Positions 1 through 7,182 of a stretch of DNA of 10,681 bases are shown here, one piece after another; within the stretch, counting starts at the first letter, position 1, and every line of letters starts with the position of its first letter. The DNA is from Cephalothrix spiralis (lineage: Eukaryota; Nemertea; Palaeonemertea; Archinemertea; Cephalotrichidae), in the NCBI GenBank assembly GCA_032353305.1, contig JAUCNG010396701.1, positions 1 to 10,681 on the forward strand, in the 5' to 3' direction. The notes under the pieces are model-generated. The model did no database searches. It had not been told where the DNA came from and was given only the letters and a program-made list of their open reading frames with translations. The translations under genes were made by a program, and so were the position numbers.

Positions 1-252
1 CGCTCCTGCAGGTGGCCAATTTTAACCCCAATACTATCTGTGTATTCTCCCCACATATCAGAGAACCCATTAACTTGAATGGCTTGTTCTTCAAAGGCGC
101 CGAGAAGCCCGCTAGGAGGGCTCACGAGGAAGGCTGCTCCCATTCTTTCCCGTAACATGGTTTTATTGACATCAGGGTAACCACGTGGTGCTGTCGTATC
201 AGTATCAGATTGGATCAGACTTTGGCTGTATGATTTCAATGCTCTTCTCTGC
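1..252 (-). CDS. dlec1: dlec1 exon e (runs off the left edge)
   Basis: The acceptor is TTTTTTATTTTCTCAG|. After one base that completes the previous codon there are 83 codons to the window edge with no stop and no donor. A charged and Ser/Thr-rich linker comes first (QRRALKSYSQSLIQSDTDTT), then MLRERMGAAFLVSPPSGLL, then QVNGFSDMWGEYTDSIGVK. A long linker at this point, before the Gly-x-Leu turn and the F/A-x-x-M-W-G-E-Y motif, is also what I recall of vertebrate DLEC1. Start position 1 is only the window edge. Confidence 0.85.
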
Positions 253-3200
253 CTGAGAAAATAAAAAAAGTTTAGATTATTATTAATAGAAATTTGTTAT
301 AAAAAAGAGTTTAGAGTTATATAACATTATAACATGTATATATTTTCTATATACCGCGTTATCCCCGAAGGGAGGGACAGCCCCAGATCCCCGAATTAAA
401 CATAGAGTGGCATAAAACAGGGTAACCCTATTTTTCCGTTCTCGGTTCCACTGATTTTTGAAGGAAAAATCTGTTCCATTTAGGGTAAACAAATTTAATG
501 TTTAAGTTTTGAAATATTAAGCCAATGTCTAATGCATTTATGTTTTTTTAACTACATATTTTTAAATGATGTTCATTGGTTGTAATGCACCAGTCAATGA
601 AAAATGCACCGGGGGAGGGGGCCGGGAAATGTGAAAATAGCGATGCGTAGCGCTAGCGCTAGGATCGCCTAGGGCGGCTCTAGGTATCGCAGGCGGGGAC
701 ATTTTTTCAAGCGCTATCAGTCGCTATGGATAACTATGGATCGCACATAAGGGCGGGGAATTTTGGATTATTACAGAAAAAATCTGCTTGCAAATGGAAC
801 AAATGAGCAAAACACAGAAATTTTTTGAGAAAAAATAACTTTCAGCTTATTTTTGCTTGTTATAAAAATGTTTTTCAGATACTATATATAAAATAAAAAT
901 TGCGTTTTGTAGGCTTGTAGCGTTATGTACCGCCACCCAGCCGGAGACTTGGCGCTAAATGGGGCGATCCACCAATTTCTAGCGCTAGGATTACCTTAGG
1001 CGTCGCTAAGCGTCGCTATTTTGACATTTCCCGGCCCCCTCCCCCCAGTGCATTTCATTGACTGGTGCATAAGGGCCCGGTTTCGGATTTGCCATGGGGC
1101 CCGGTTCCTGGGAAAGAGTGCACTAGAGGTATATAAAGACACGAAAGAATTTTTTACTTTGCAGAACTATGGCACATTATATACTTACGATGTGTTGACT
1201 GCTTTAGGTCCATCTGGCGGTGTCGGAGGTCGAGCTTTATAATGATCTACGGTTACTGAAAACTGGGCAGGAATTGCTGATTTGTTTTTAATTACGATTG
1301 TTCGAAGAGGATTATCACCAACGGTCACTTGTCCATAGTTTATTGCAGTTTCACTGGTTTCACTAAAAATATAAAAAGAAAATTATAAAGGATATGTAAA
1401 ATTAACATGAATTCATAAAAAATAGTGTTCTTTTATGTGTTTATTAGCGAGCGAAGGCTTGCATGTATTCGACTTTATGACGAATGTATAACTATGACCT
1501 ATTTATTGTCACCTAAAATAAATCGTTATCGAGCTATTCAAGAACATAATATGGCTATTCCAATATTCCTTACTCTCAATTATCTAACAAGTCCACGTCA
1601 TCGGATACCGGCTACTCAAAGCGGTGTTAGGCATCTTTCTTGATAGCTATCTGCGCTACATGTTCACTATGGATCGGATCGCCCATATGGGCGGGGACTT
1701 TTTTTAAATATTTTTATACAAAAATACCGCTTGCAAATGGAACAAATGAGCAAAAAACTTAAGAAAGAATAACTTTCAACTTTATTAAAGATAAGTTATT
1801 TTTACGTATTTATTTTTACGTATAATTGCGCTCTATGTACCGCCACCCGGGGGCCCACCCCACCCGGTGACTTGCTGAAGGAATTTTGTGGATAGGGGTG
1901 ATCCGCAGACTTCTAGCGCTGCGCAACGCATCGCTTTTTTATATTTCCCGGCACACCCCCGGTGCATTTCATAAACTGGTACATTACTCACAGGGCTAAC
2001 CGGATCGCAAACCGGCTACTCATATTCAAAGAGCCCCAAACACTTTCTTTGCGCCGGTCTGCTCTTGAACACACCCCACCCCACCTTTCGTTAACAATGC
2101 TTTCACGATTGTACCTAAGTAGTTTGGGGCAGTCATGGGCACACACGGTCTACATAAACAAGTTAACAACATCTCTGTCAGTCGTGTAAGATGTGCAGTA
2201 CCTTGGCAAAATAAACCTCAGAAAGTCTAACCTGCCATCCTCTTTCAATGTGAAGTAATCAACACTAAGGCCTTTAACATCAGCAGCTAGCCCAAGGACC
2301 AGGGGTTGGCTCATACCATCAATTATACATGGTATGCAAATATCGTTGAATTCTCCCTCTCTGTGAGCGGTAAATGTGACCTTAACAGGAAAACTCTGGC
2401 GTGGACCTAGGTGGCCCTCTTTTGGTTCAATTAGAATATCACAGTTCTGCTTATCTGGACCTTGGAACTGAAGAAAAACAATCAAAGGTTAGGTAAGGAA
2501 TATTTTCAATTTTTGAGGGTCGTGGTTGTATAGTAGTTTAGACGCCCAAATCGTAATCTTGAGGTCCCGGGTTCGAGTCCATGGCGATCCATCACTCTCT
2601 ATCCTGAAGAACCTGGAGCAGGTTGGTACGGTCAACGTGGAATAAAATGTCTTTCCGCAAGGGCTATACACAGTTTTAAGGAAGTTCAGACCCCGTTTTG
2701 CCCCCACCCACCCCCCTTTCAAAAATTTCCGAAGTGCGGGTTTAAACGCCATCAACCCCTATTTTTTTATGAAATCTTGTGAAAATAAGGTCGGACCCTA
2801 TTTTGTTAGGGGCCCCCAAAAGATCGAACCCGATTTTAAGTTAAGATAACATTTTCGATGGGGTTTGACCTATTCTTGGGCCCAGGGCCTTTCAGAAAAT
2901 ATAAGGGTTGAGTGGGTTTGGACCCGCACTTTCAAAATTTCCGTGAGGGGGGAGATGTCGGAAATCTGGGGTCTGAACATCGCCTACTAAAGGTTTAATT
3001 ATACCTGTGTTTATGTAGTGAGTTTCATATCAGTACTTGCAATGAAAAAGGCACCCTTGATATTGAACATTTTGGTACAAACTGTTGATAGTCTATCAAC
3101 TCTGTAGGCAAAATTTAAATGTACTTACATCTAACCATTTGAAATTAGTTTCTAATATAGTCTGGTTGAATATTGTTACTTCTTTGACGTTTGGAATGTT

Positions 3201-5644
3201 GATATAATTTTCAGTCATTTCAACTTGGCATTGTAGTAAACAAGCTTGTGGTAGCTGGACTTCTCCTAAGGCACTAATATGGCTGAAAATTTAAAAAAAT
3301 GCTTTAAATAAACAATTAAAAACTTGTAAGCAAACATGCTTTATAACACCGTTCCCTTATTTAAAAAAAGCAAACTACTAAAGCATGTATATATAAAAGC
3401 TTGCCATAACTTCTTATGTCGCCGAGCGGCGAAATCATGAACTATAAAAAACCCAATTCTCTACGACCGTTTTAAATATTAATGTAAGCGACCTTCACCT
3501 TTAACATGTTTAACCGCATAAAAACTTTTGAAACTGCATGAGAGTTCCGCTTGATTTTTGGAATCCAACCTGTATTTTTACTTATATTTGTTTCATTTTC
3601 GATTACAAGGGAAATGGATTTATACCCGCCCTCTTCAAATGAAAATAATGGATAATGTGGACCCAAAATTACTTTTAGGTCACACAGATTTTTAATAATT
3701 CCACCCATTTCAGTGGTACGGTCCCGTTACCGAAATACCTCCGGGCTATCCATATACAAAATGTCCCTCCGCTTTGCTTCTCGGGACATTAAAGGTCACC
3801 TGGTCACGTGACGTCACGATAGGACAGAATTTAAGAATTCGGCTCGATCGAATTGATATATTATTACACTGTAATCGGTTCATTTTATGTCGTCCTTCTC
3901 AAATAATTCCGTGAATCGAATTTGCACTCGACCTTGCGATCTCGTGTCAAATTCTCGAAATCAAATTCGAACAATTTGAAGTAATATTTATTATTACAAT
4001 GTGTCATAAACTGAGCAATCGCTTCAATAAAAATGACGTCATCTACCACGTGATTCGAATTGCACTGGGCTAATTCAACGGTGTAGCGTGCAATTCGGAA
4101 TGATTTGAGATGGACGACATACAATGAACCGATTACAGACTTACGGTTTAATAATATCATATAGTTGTCTAGCGTAATTTCAAATCGGTCTCAATTCAAT
4201 ATTTAATTTGACCTCTGTGACTTTTACCTTGAATCACATAAAACATTACGGGATATCATAGTGAAGCACCCTTCACCCTCTATCTAAATATTTTGTTTTG
4301 GTCAGAAGGGAGAGAAAAATGTGAACGTACCAACTCACTCTTCGAGATGACCTAAAAATTGGTTTGAAAATCAAAGTTATTCTTTGGTTCCGAAATTGGC
4401 ATAAAATATTCTCTATGGACCATGATTTAAGAAGGTCTGGAAGGGAGTCCCGTTTATCGATTACTGACTTATTTTTGGCCATAACAAATTTTGCCGATTT
4501 TTAGATAGGGAAATGTCAAAAAAGCGCTGCGTAACGCTAGCGATAGGATCGCTCATAGCGGTGCTAGGCTTCGCAGGAGCAAACACTTTTTCGATCGCTA
4601 GCTGTCGCTATGGATGGCCCATAGGGGCGGGGATTTATATATATATTTTATTTTTATTGAAAAAATCCGCTTGTTAAACCTACCGCACTAGTCCGTTAGA
4701 ACGCAGGAACGTTAGAATACAGCAAAAATCAAACTGTAATCCTAACCAACACTATAATTCGCATAATTGCAAGAACTAAAATTTTTGCTGCGTTCTAACG
4801 TTCTAGCGATTATGCCCCCCTTACACTAGGAATTTTGAGGCGATCCTGCGGACGGACGTTCTAGCGTTCTTGCGATTATGCGAATTAGTGTTGGTTAGGA
4901 TTACAGTTTGATTTTTGCTGCGTTCTAACGTTTCTGCGTTCTAATTAATTAGGATCTAAGCGTCGCTATTGTGACTTACTAAGCTTAAATGGAATAAGGT
5001 CCATGTTTGGAGCAAGTTTAAAGCAAAAAATAGTTTTCAGCAATATATAGTTTGCTTAACATTGTCAACAAAATTACCTGGTCTGGAAACTATGATTAAT
5101 GTAAAGTACATGTACTTGTCATACTGTTCATTAATCAGGACCCCTGATTAAAATTGGATGATCCAATTTCCAAATTTACGGTTGAAGAGTGTTTAATGTT
5201 CACTATTCAGAACGTTCACTAACTTATAGTACAGGGTTTCCTATCTAAAATTTTGGGACCGGCCAAAAGCGTTTACTAATCGGGAACATTCACTGTTCAG
5301 GAATGTTCACTGATAGAGATTTTACTGTAATTATGCGACGAGTTTCAATCCAGTAGAATCAACTTTTGGACTGGTTCCTTGCCCTATTGAATATTCCTTT
5401 AAACATATGACATCAACACACAAAAAAATGTTATTAAAAAGTAGAACAGCGGGGAGGACTGGTTGTTTATATAAAATAATTTCGGATGAAAGCTGAAATA
5501 CCTTTCCGTTCCATCGTCAATAGTCAATTCAAAAACAGTTTTCACACTTTTGCAGGACGTCGGACAAAAACGGACTTCGATATATTTTTCTTCCAGAGGA
5601 CGTAGATCACCACCTTCCGGTAAAAATGTAAACTCACTAACAGC
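1..5644 (-). CDS. dlec1: DLEC1-like cilia/axoneme protein with ASH/MSP domains, partial gene of five exons
   Basis: Spliced CDS: join of 5644-5502, 3282-3129, 2467-2232, 1362-1189 and 252-1 on the minus strand. Intron phases agree at all four junctions (2, 0, 2, 2) and the joined reading has no stop over about 319 codons. The product shows the end of one ASH/MSP immunoglobulin-like domain, a complete second and a complete or nearly complete third. Each carries the family pattern of a V-x-I-x-N-x-(S/T) strand, a Pro-rich turn followed by Gly-x-Leu, and a V-x-F-T/V strand. Words such as QPLVLGLAADVKGLSV and FSDMWGEYTD match my memory of the middle of DLEC1, in the same order. Vertebrate DLEC1 is about 1,750 residues, so roughly a fifth is here; both ends are missing. 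Family members bind microtubules or axonemes in motile cilia. HYDIN, CFAP47 and CFAP65 share the fold and are the alternatives. No search was run. Confidence 0.8.
253..582 (-). other. Intron sequence between dlec1 exons d and e (left part)
   Basis: AT-rich sequence between the exon e acceptor and the intronic MITE. It contains the usual T-rich acceptor tract next to the exon. A less AT-rich patch at about 353-440 includes AGGGTAACCCT, with a loosely related ACCCTAAA word on the other strand at about 478-486. I see no gene or clear repeat. Confidence 0.6.
583..585. repeat. TAA target-site duplication, left of MITE A copy 1
   Basis: TAA directly abuts the TGCACC terminus and is repeated as TAA at 1070-1072 after the TGGTGCA terminus. 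A three-base match is weak alone. Copy 2 of the same element is followed by TTA, which also fits a TWA target. Confidence 0.55.
586..1069. mobile_element. MITE family A, copy 1 (complete, 484 bp)
   Basis: The ends are inverted repeats. The left end reads TGCACCAGTCAATGAAAAAT, then GCACCGGGGGAGGGGGCCGG and GAAATGTGAAAATAGCGATG. The reverse complement of the right end matches for about 60 bp with a few differences. The element is flanked by TAA on both sides (583-585 and 1070-1072), a 3-bp TWA-type target-site duplication typical of PIF/Harbinger elements. GC-rich arms with repeated GCGCTAGCGCTAGGATCG words enclose an AT-rich core. It has no coding capacity, so it would be non-autonomous. The superfamily assignment rests on the duplication only; the TIR sequence is not one I recognise. 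It sits in an intron of the dlec1-like gene. Confidence 0.8.
648..661. repeat. Perfect 14-bp palindrome TAGCGCTAGCGCTA inside MITE A
   Basis: The sub-terminal arm of the element contains the self-complementary TAGCGCTAGCGCTA. The same palindrome recurs at 10461-10474 in copy 4. In copy 3 it is degraded (AACGCTAGCGATA). It could be a repeated subterminal binding site for the mobilising transposase; that role is inference. Confidence 0.6.
1189..1362 (-). CDS. dlec1: dlec1 exon d
   Basis: The acceptor is TTTTTATATTTTTAG| and the donor is ACATC|GTAAGTAT. It holds one base, 57 codons and two bases. The peptide reads INYGQVTVGDNPLRTIVIKN and continues with Lys-Ser, then AIPAQFSVTVDHYKA and a Pro-rich tail (RPPTPPDGPKAVNT). 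This is the N-terminal half of the third ASH/MSP domain: Gly-x-V-x-V-Gly, the I-V-I-K-N strand and the A-x-F strand. The trailing TC joins G of the next exon to make Ser. The introns on both sides each carry a copy of the same MITE family. Confidence 0.85.
1618..1983. mobile_element. MITE family A, copy 2 (left end missing)
   Basis: Homologous to copy 1 from AGCGGTGTTAGGCATC onward. It shares ATGGATCGG...GGGCGGGGA, the exact core word GCAAATGGAACAAATGAGCA (also at about 791-810) and TATGTACCGCCACCC. The right end is TATTTCCCGGCACACCCCCG followed by GTGCATTTCATAAACTGGTA. The left outer arm, which should start TGCACCAG, is absent, and about 13 bp of the sub-terminal GCAGGCGGGGAC block is also lost. 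The element is followed by TTA at 1984-1986. It lies in the intron between dlec1 exons c and d. Confidence 0.75.
2232..2467 (-). CDS. dlec1: dlec1 exon c
   Basis: The acceptor is GTTTTTCTTCAG| and the chosen donor is GATGGCAG|GTTAGA, giving 78 codons plus two bases. The peptide starts FQGPDKQNCDILIEPKEG and contains VKVTFTAHREGEFNDICIP and GMSQPLVLGLAADVKGLSV. This completes the second ASH/MSP domain and is the part that most resembles DLEC1. The reading frame stays open past the chosen donor, and a second donor (CCAAG|GTACTG, exon end near 2207) is in the same phase. I prefer the first because it joins directly to the start of the next domain without adding an unlikely hydrophobic insert. 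Confidence 0.88.
2517..2590 (+). repeat. tRNA-derived SINE head with A and B boxes
   Basis: The segment reads like a degenerate tRNA gene. A 5' GGGTCGT can pair with GCGATCC at the 3' side over seven positions, including two G-T pairs. GGTTGTATAGTAG lies at the D-arm/A-box place, and GGTTCGAGTCC is a perfect pol III B box. The T stem pairs at only about 3 of 5 positions and the anticodon stem is also poor (the loop would read TCGTAAT). So it is not a working tRNA but a tRNA-derived retroposon head or a decayed tRNA pseudogene. The following 90 bases to about 2683 would be the SINE body; no poly-A tail is obvious. Confidence 0.7.
2684..2978. repeat. Foldback (inverted-repeat) element joined to the SINE
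   Basis: The left arm begins GTTCAGACCCC and the right arm ends GGGGTCTGAAC. Within the arms AAAATTTCCG, AGTGCGGGT and TCAACCC pair in the same order on both sides. The arms are about 87 bp each and imperfect, with pyrimidine-run length differences. The middle repeats variants of GGTCGGACCCTATTTTG and GATCGAACCCGATTTT. No target-site duplication is clear. It may be part of one composite element with the SINE head just upstream. Confidence 0.6.
3129..3282 (-). CDS. dlec1: dlec1 exon b
   Basis: The acceptor is AAATTTTCAG| and the donor GTTAGAT|GTAAGTAC is close to consensus. It holds one base completing the previous codon plus 51 codons. It starts HISALGEVQLPQ, closing the preceding ASH/MSP domain with the usual interdomain V-x-L-P step. 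It then opens the next domain with NYINIPNVKEVTIFNQT and ends TNFKWLD. The strand with Ile-x-Asn-Gln-Thr followed by Phe-x-Trp is the family's core N-x-T/S and F-x-W signature. It ends in phase 0. The 2.2-kb intron upstream of it contains three repeat insertions. Confidence 0.85.
3283..3755 (-). other. Intronic AT-rich stretch, no gene seen
   Basis: Part of the intron between dlec1 exons a and b. Apart from a short GCCGAGCGGC self-complementary word near 3421-3430, I see no repeat or coding signal. Open reading in this stretch lacks any recognisable protein motif. Confidence 0.5.
3760..3790. repeat. Short hairpin, 8-bp stem
   Basis: AATGTCCC at 3760-3767 pairs perfectly with GGGACATT at 3783-3790 around a 15-base pyrimidine-rich loop. 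It lies in an intron. This is too small to assign to a known element. Confidence 0.5.
3803..3817. promoter_or_regulatory. Overlapping E-box and CRE-like palindromes
   Basis: GTCACGTGAC and GTGACGTCAC overlap, giving CACGTG (bHLH/USF-type E-box) at 3805-3810 and the full CRE TGACGTCA at 3809-3816. The same pair recurs nearby as TGACGTCA (4034-4041) and CACGTG (4047-4052). These are sequence matches only; an intronic enhancer role is inference. Confidence 0.35.
3870..4137. repeat. Foldback / MITE-like inverted repeat, 42-bp arms
   Basis: The left arm 3870-3911 begins TGTAATCGGTTCATTTTATG and the reverse complement of 4096-4137 begins TGTAATCGGTTCATTGTATG. The arms agree at 39 of 42 positions by my count. 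Further out, weaker similarity (GATAT and ATTATTA words) suggests the true ends lie near 3850 and 4160. The interior also has a direct repeat related to GTGAATCGAATTTGCACT. No target-site duplication or coding sequence was recognised. Intronic. Confidence 0.65.
4507..4974. mobile_element. MITE family A, copy 3, rearranged and interrupted
   Basis: The left part reads AGGGAAATGTCAAAAAAGCG, then CTCATAGCGGTGCTAGGCTT, and GGGGCGGGGATTT leading into an AT-rich stretch. The right part ends AAGCGTCGCTATTGTGAC. The outer 40 or so TIR bases present in copy 1 are missing on both sides. The core is replaced by two 80-bp inverted arms (separate entry). Between them lies a piece that still resembles copy 2 (GGAATTTTG, GATCCTGCGGAC). 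So this is a mosaic rather than a simple copy. Confidence 0.7.
4696..4944. repeat. Long inverted repeat, about 80-bp arms at about 95% identity, inside MITE A copy 3
   Basis: The left arm 4696-4776 and the reverse complement of 4866-4944 share AGCAAAAATCAAACTGTAAT, CCTAACCAACACTA and TTCGCATAAT. I count four substitutions and one 2-base gap. The spacer is 89 bp. A third partial unit, TGCTGCGTTCTAACGTTCTA, starts at about 4788 within the spacer. The high identity suggests a recent insertion or arm gene conversion. Confidence 0.75.
5133..5174. repeat. Two adjacent small hairpins
   Basis: TAATCAGG-ACC-CCTGATTA is an 8-bp stem with a three-base loop. It is followed at once by AAATTGGAT-G-ATCCAATTT, a 9-bp stem around one base. 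They lie just beside the pogo-like terminus and may be its interior. Confidence 0.45.
5185..5329 (-). mobile_element. Probable pogo/Tigger-like DNA transposon terminus (remnant)
   Basis: Read on the minus strand from about 5329, it starts TACAGTAAAATCTCTATCAG, which resembles the CAGTAnAACCTCnnTnA-style ends of pogo/Tigger elements (Tc1/mariner superfamily, TA target). Repeated AGTGAAC(A/G)TTC units follow. GAACATTC and GAATGTTC form a stem at about 5284-5308. The opposite end was not found, so this may be a solo end or a decayed MITE. The assignment is from memory of the family's ends. Confidence 0.4.
5502..5644 (-). CDS. dlec1: dlec1 exon a (first visible exon)
   Basis: The acceptor is a T-rich tract ending in TTTTTCAG and the donor reads GGAAAG|GTATTT. 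It enters in phase 0 and holds 47 codons plus two bases. The peptide begins AVSEFTFLPEGGDLRPLEEK and runs through a strand ending FELTIDDGTE. This is the second half of an ASH/MSP domain: the Pro-Glu-Gly-Gly turn, then Leu-x-Pro-Leu, then the V-x-F strand. The last two bases (AG) join the C of the next exon to make Ser. The first half of this domain should lie upstream, at higher coordinates, and was not located. Confidence 0.82.
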
Positions 5645-6943
5645 CTGAAAAATATATAAAAAAATAGTTAATTAATTGTTGATTTTATAGAAATCTGAAT
5701 ATACACGTGTAGGACTTACTGTATTTTTTACCTTAATGTAAATTTTAAAATGTCCGATGAAAAATTCATTTTTAAATGTTTGTAAATTGCAAAAAATATG
5801 TTTTCACTTCAAGTGGCCCATGCTAGATGTAACATTCACTTAGTTATTTTTATATATTTGGTCTGCTATTTTGTGATAAATAAAAACCAACGCTACAATT
5901 GAATAACAATTGAATAAAAAGTGCGAACATTTTGAGAAAAATCGTGTCTTTTATCGATTTCTTGGACTAATTCTATCCAGCCTAAATGCCTAATTTTGTA
6001 TAAAACAAATTGCAAACCTGGAAAAATTGGCATAAAGGGGTGGATATTGGCGAAAATGCATGGTTTTTTTTTCTAACGATTCGAGATGGTTGAATACCTT
6101 GTACACGGATCCATAAATTTTCAGTATTGGTATAGCAAAATTTCCATGACCCCCGCAAAGGAGATATTTATAAGTCATAAATAAAAGATTAAAATGGTAC
6201 ATTTTGTTTTCGAAAAATAATAAAACTGCCCTCAAGAAGTAAAGAGACTTAACTCCATTTTATGAAATTTTACAGGAGAGATGTTTACAGATTTGGATTT
6301 GTATTAAAAGTATACGGAAAGCGATTAATAAAGGGTCAAAAAACAATACTTAGAAATGCAATCAATATTCGATAAGATACAGTATACATAAATGATATTA
6401 TGCAATACAAAGTTTTCCCGCCAAAATGAAGTTAAGTTATTTCTTGGGGGCAGAAAAGGCCATTAACTTGTTTTATCTATGACGAGCTTTAAAAAAAGGT
6501 CAGTCCCTCAAAGCTTTTATAAGCATTCATGAACTAGTTTTTTTTTAGATGAACTAGTATGTGTTCATTATGTATTTAAGCTAATGAAAAGGAAAAAATG
6601 GCACAACTTTCCATGCATAAACTGATCTTAATGATTTTCCAGTAGTTGTAGAAGAGTAAAACAATCTAAGTACTGTCATAAATCTTCTTAATTTAGGCCT
6701 ACTTTGTCGTTCAAAGTAATTTTTGCTGGTGTAAAATAATGCTTATTTCAATAAACATTACATGGTTTTATCTCTGTTATTTGGACTTATACTCATGGTA
6801 ACCCATAAATAATGTCCTGTTCTTGATTTTAATTGTGCAAAACAAGATAAAATACAGTCATAATTGATTTATTACTTCGTTATTCTACAGAAATATAGGT
6901 TAAAGAAATTATCAATGTTTAAATAATAAGATACATCAAATAA
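5645..6943. other. AT-rich noncoding stretch, no gene supported
   Basis: Sequence upstream of the first visible dlec1 exon on the minus strand, about 1.3 kb. I scanned the minus strand for the missing first half of the ASH/MSP domain and found none with proper splice sites. Short open frames here have no recognisable motifs and biased A/T codons. No repeat with clear ends was seen. Confidence 0.5.
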
Positions 6944-7182
6944 GGGGGCATCTCAAAATGTCGACACTTATTTCTATAGGACAATTTTCAGATATGGTTT
7001 ACTCATTCCCCTTCCAAACGTATACTGACCTTATAATTAAAGTGTCGATTTATATCTTTGTTATATGTATAAACGGGTCGACACTTCAGGTTTCATTTAA
7101 TATCCGCCAAGGCCTCAACCCCCTCCCCCATATCCAAAAATTGTCCTAATAGAAACAAGTGTCGACATTTTGAGATGCCCCC
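6944..7182. mobile_element. PIF/Harbinger-type MITE, 239 bp, complete
   Basis: The ends begin GGGGGCATCTCAAAATGTCG, followed by ACACTT, and repeat in inverse at the other end. The match covers about 45 bp with roughly one mismatch and a 1-base indel. The element is flanked on both sides by TAA (6941-6943 and 7183-7185). A G-rich terminus, a TWA duplication and a length near 240 bp fit a PIF/Harbinger MITE. An inner inverted pair (AAGTGTCGA near 7040 and GTCGACACTT near 7077) nests inside. There is no transposase, so it would depend on an autonomous relative elsewhere. Confidence 0.85.

Larger units (their letters stand above)
2468..3128 (-). other. Intron between dlec1 exons b and c, occupied by a SINE head and a foldback
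   Basis: Intron bounded by GTAAGTAC at the exon b donor and TTTTTCTTCAG at the exon c acceptor. Roughly 460 of its 661 bases are explained by the tRNA-like head, its unassigned body (about 2591-2683) and the adjoining inverted repeat. The rest, 2979-3128, is plain AT-rich sequence. Confidence 0.7.

Noticed and set aside
2517-2590. Functional tRNA gene
   Set aside because: The B box is perfect but the T stem and anticodon stem pair poorly, so a tRNA-derived SINE or pseudogene is the better reading.
3885-4160. 91-codon open frame on the minus strand
   Set aside because: It spans the two arms and centre of the 42-bp-armed foldback and has no known motif, so it is a by-product of the repeat.
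5720-5796. Minus-strand segment that would encode NEFFIGHFKIYIKVKNT and end at ACA|GTAAGT, just upstream of the first dlec1 exon in matching phase
   Set aside because: It looks like an ASH/MSP strand and has a good donor, but no AG acceptor exists between an in-frame TGA and the open stretch. Joining it to the next exon would also leave the domain about 15 residues short between the N-x-T strand and the Pro-Gly-Gly turn. Probably chance.
5990-6235. 81-codon open frame on the minus strand
   Set aside because: No motif, A/T-driven composition, no matching splice phase with the dlec1 exons.
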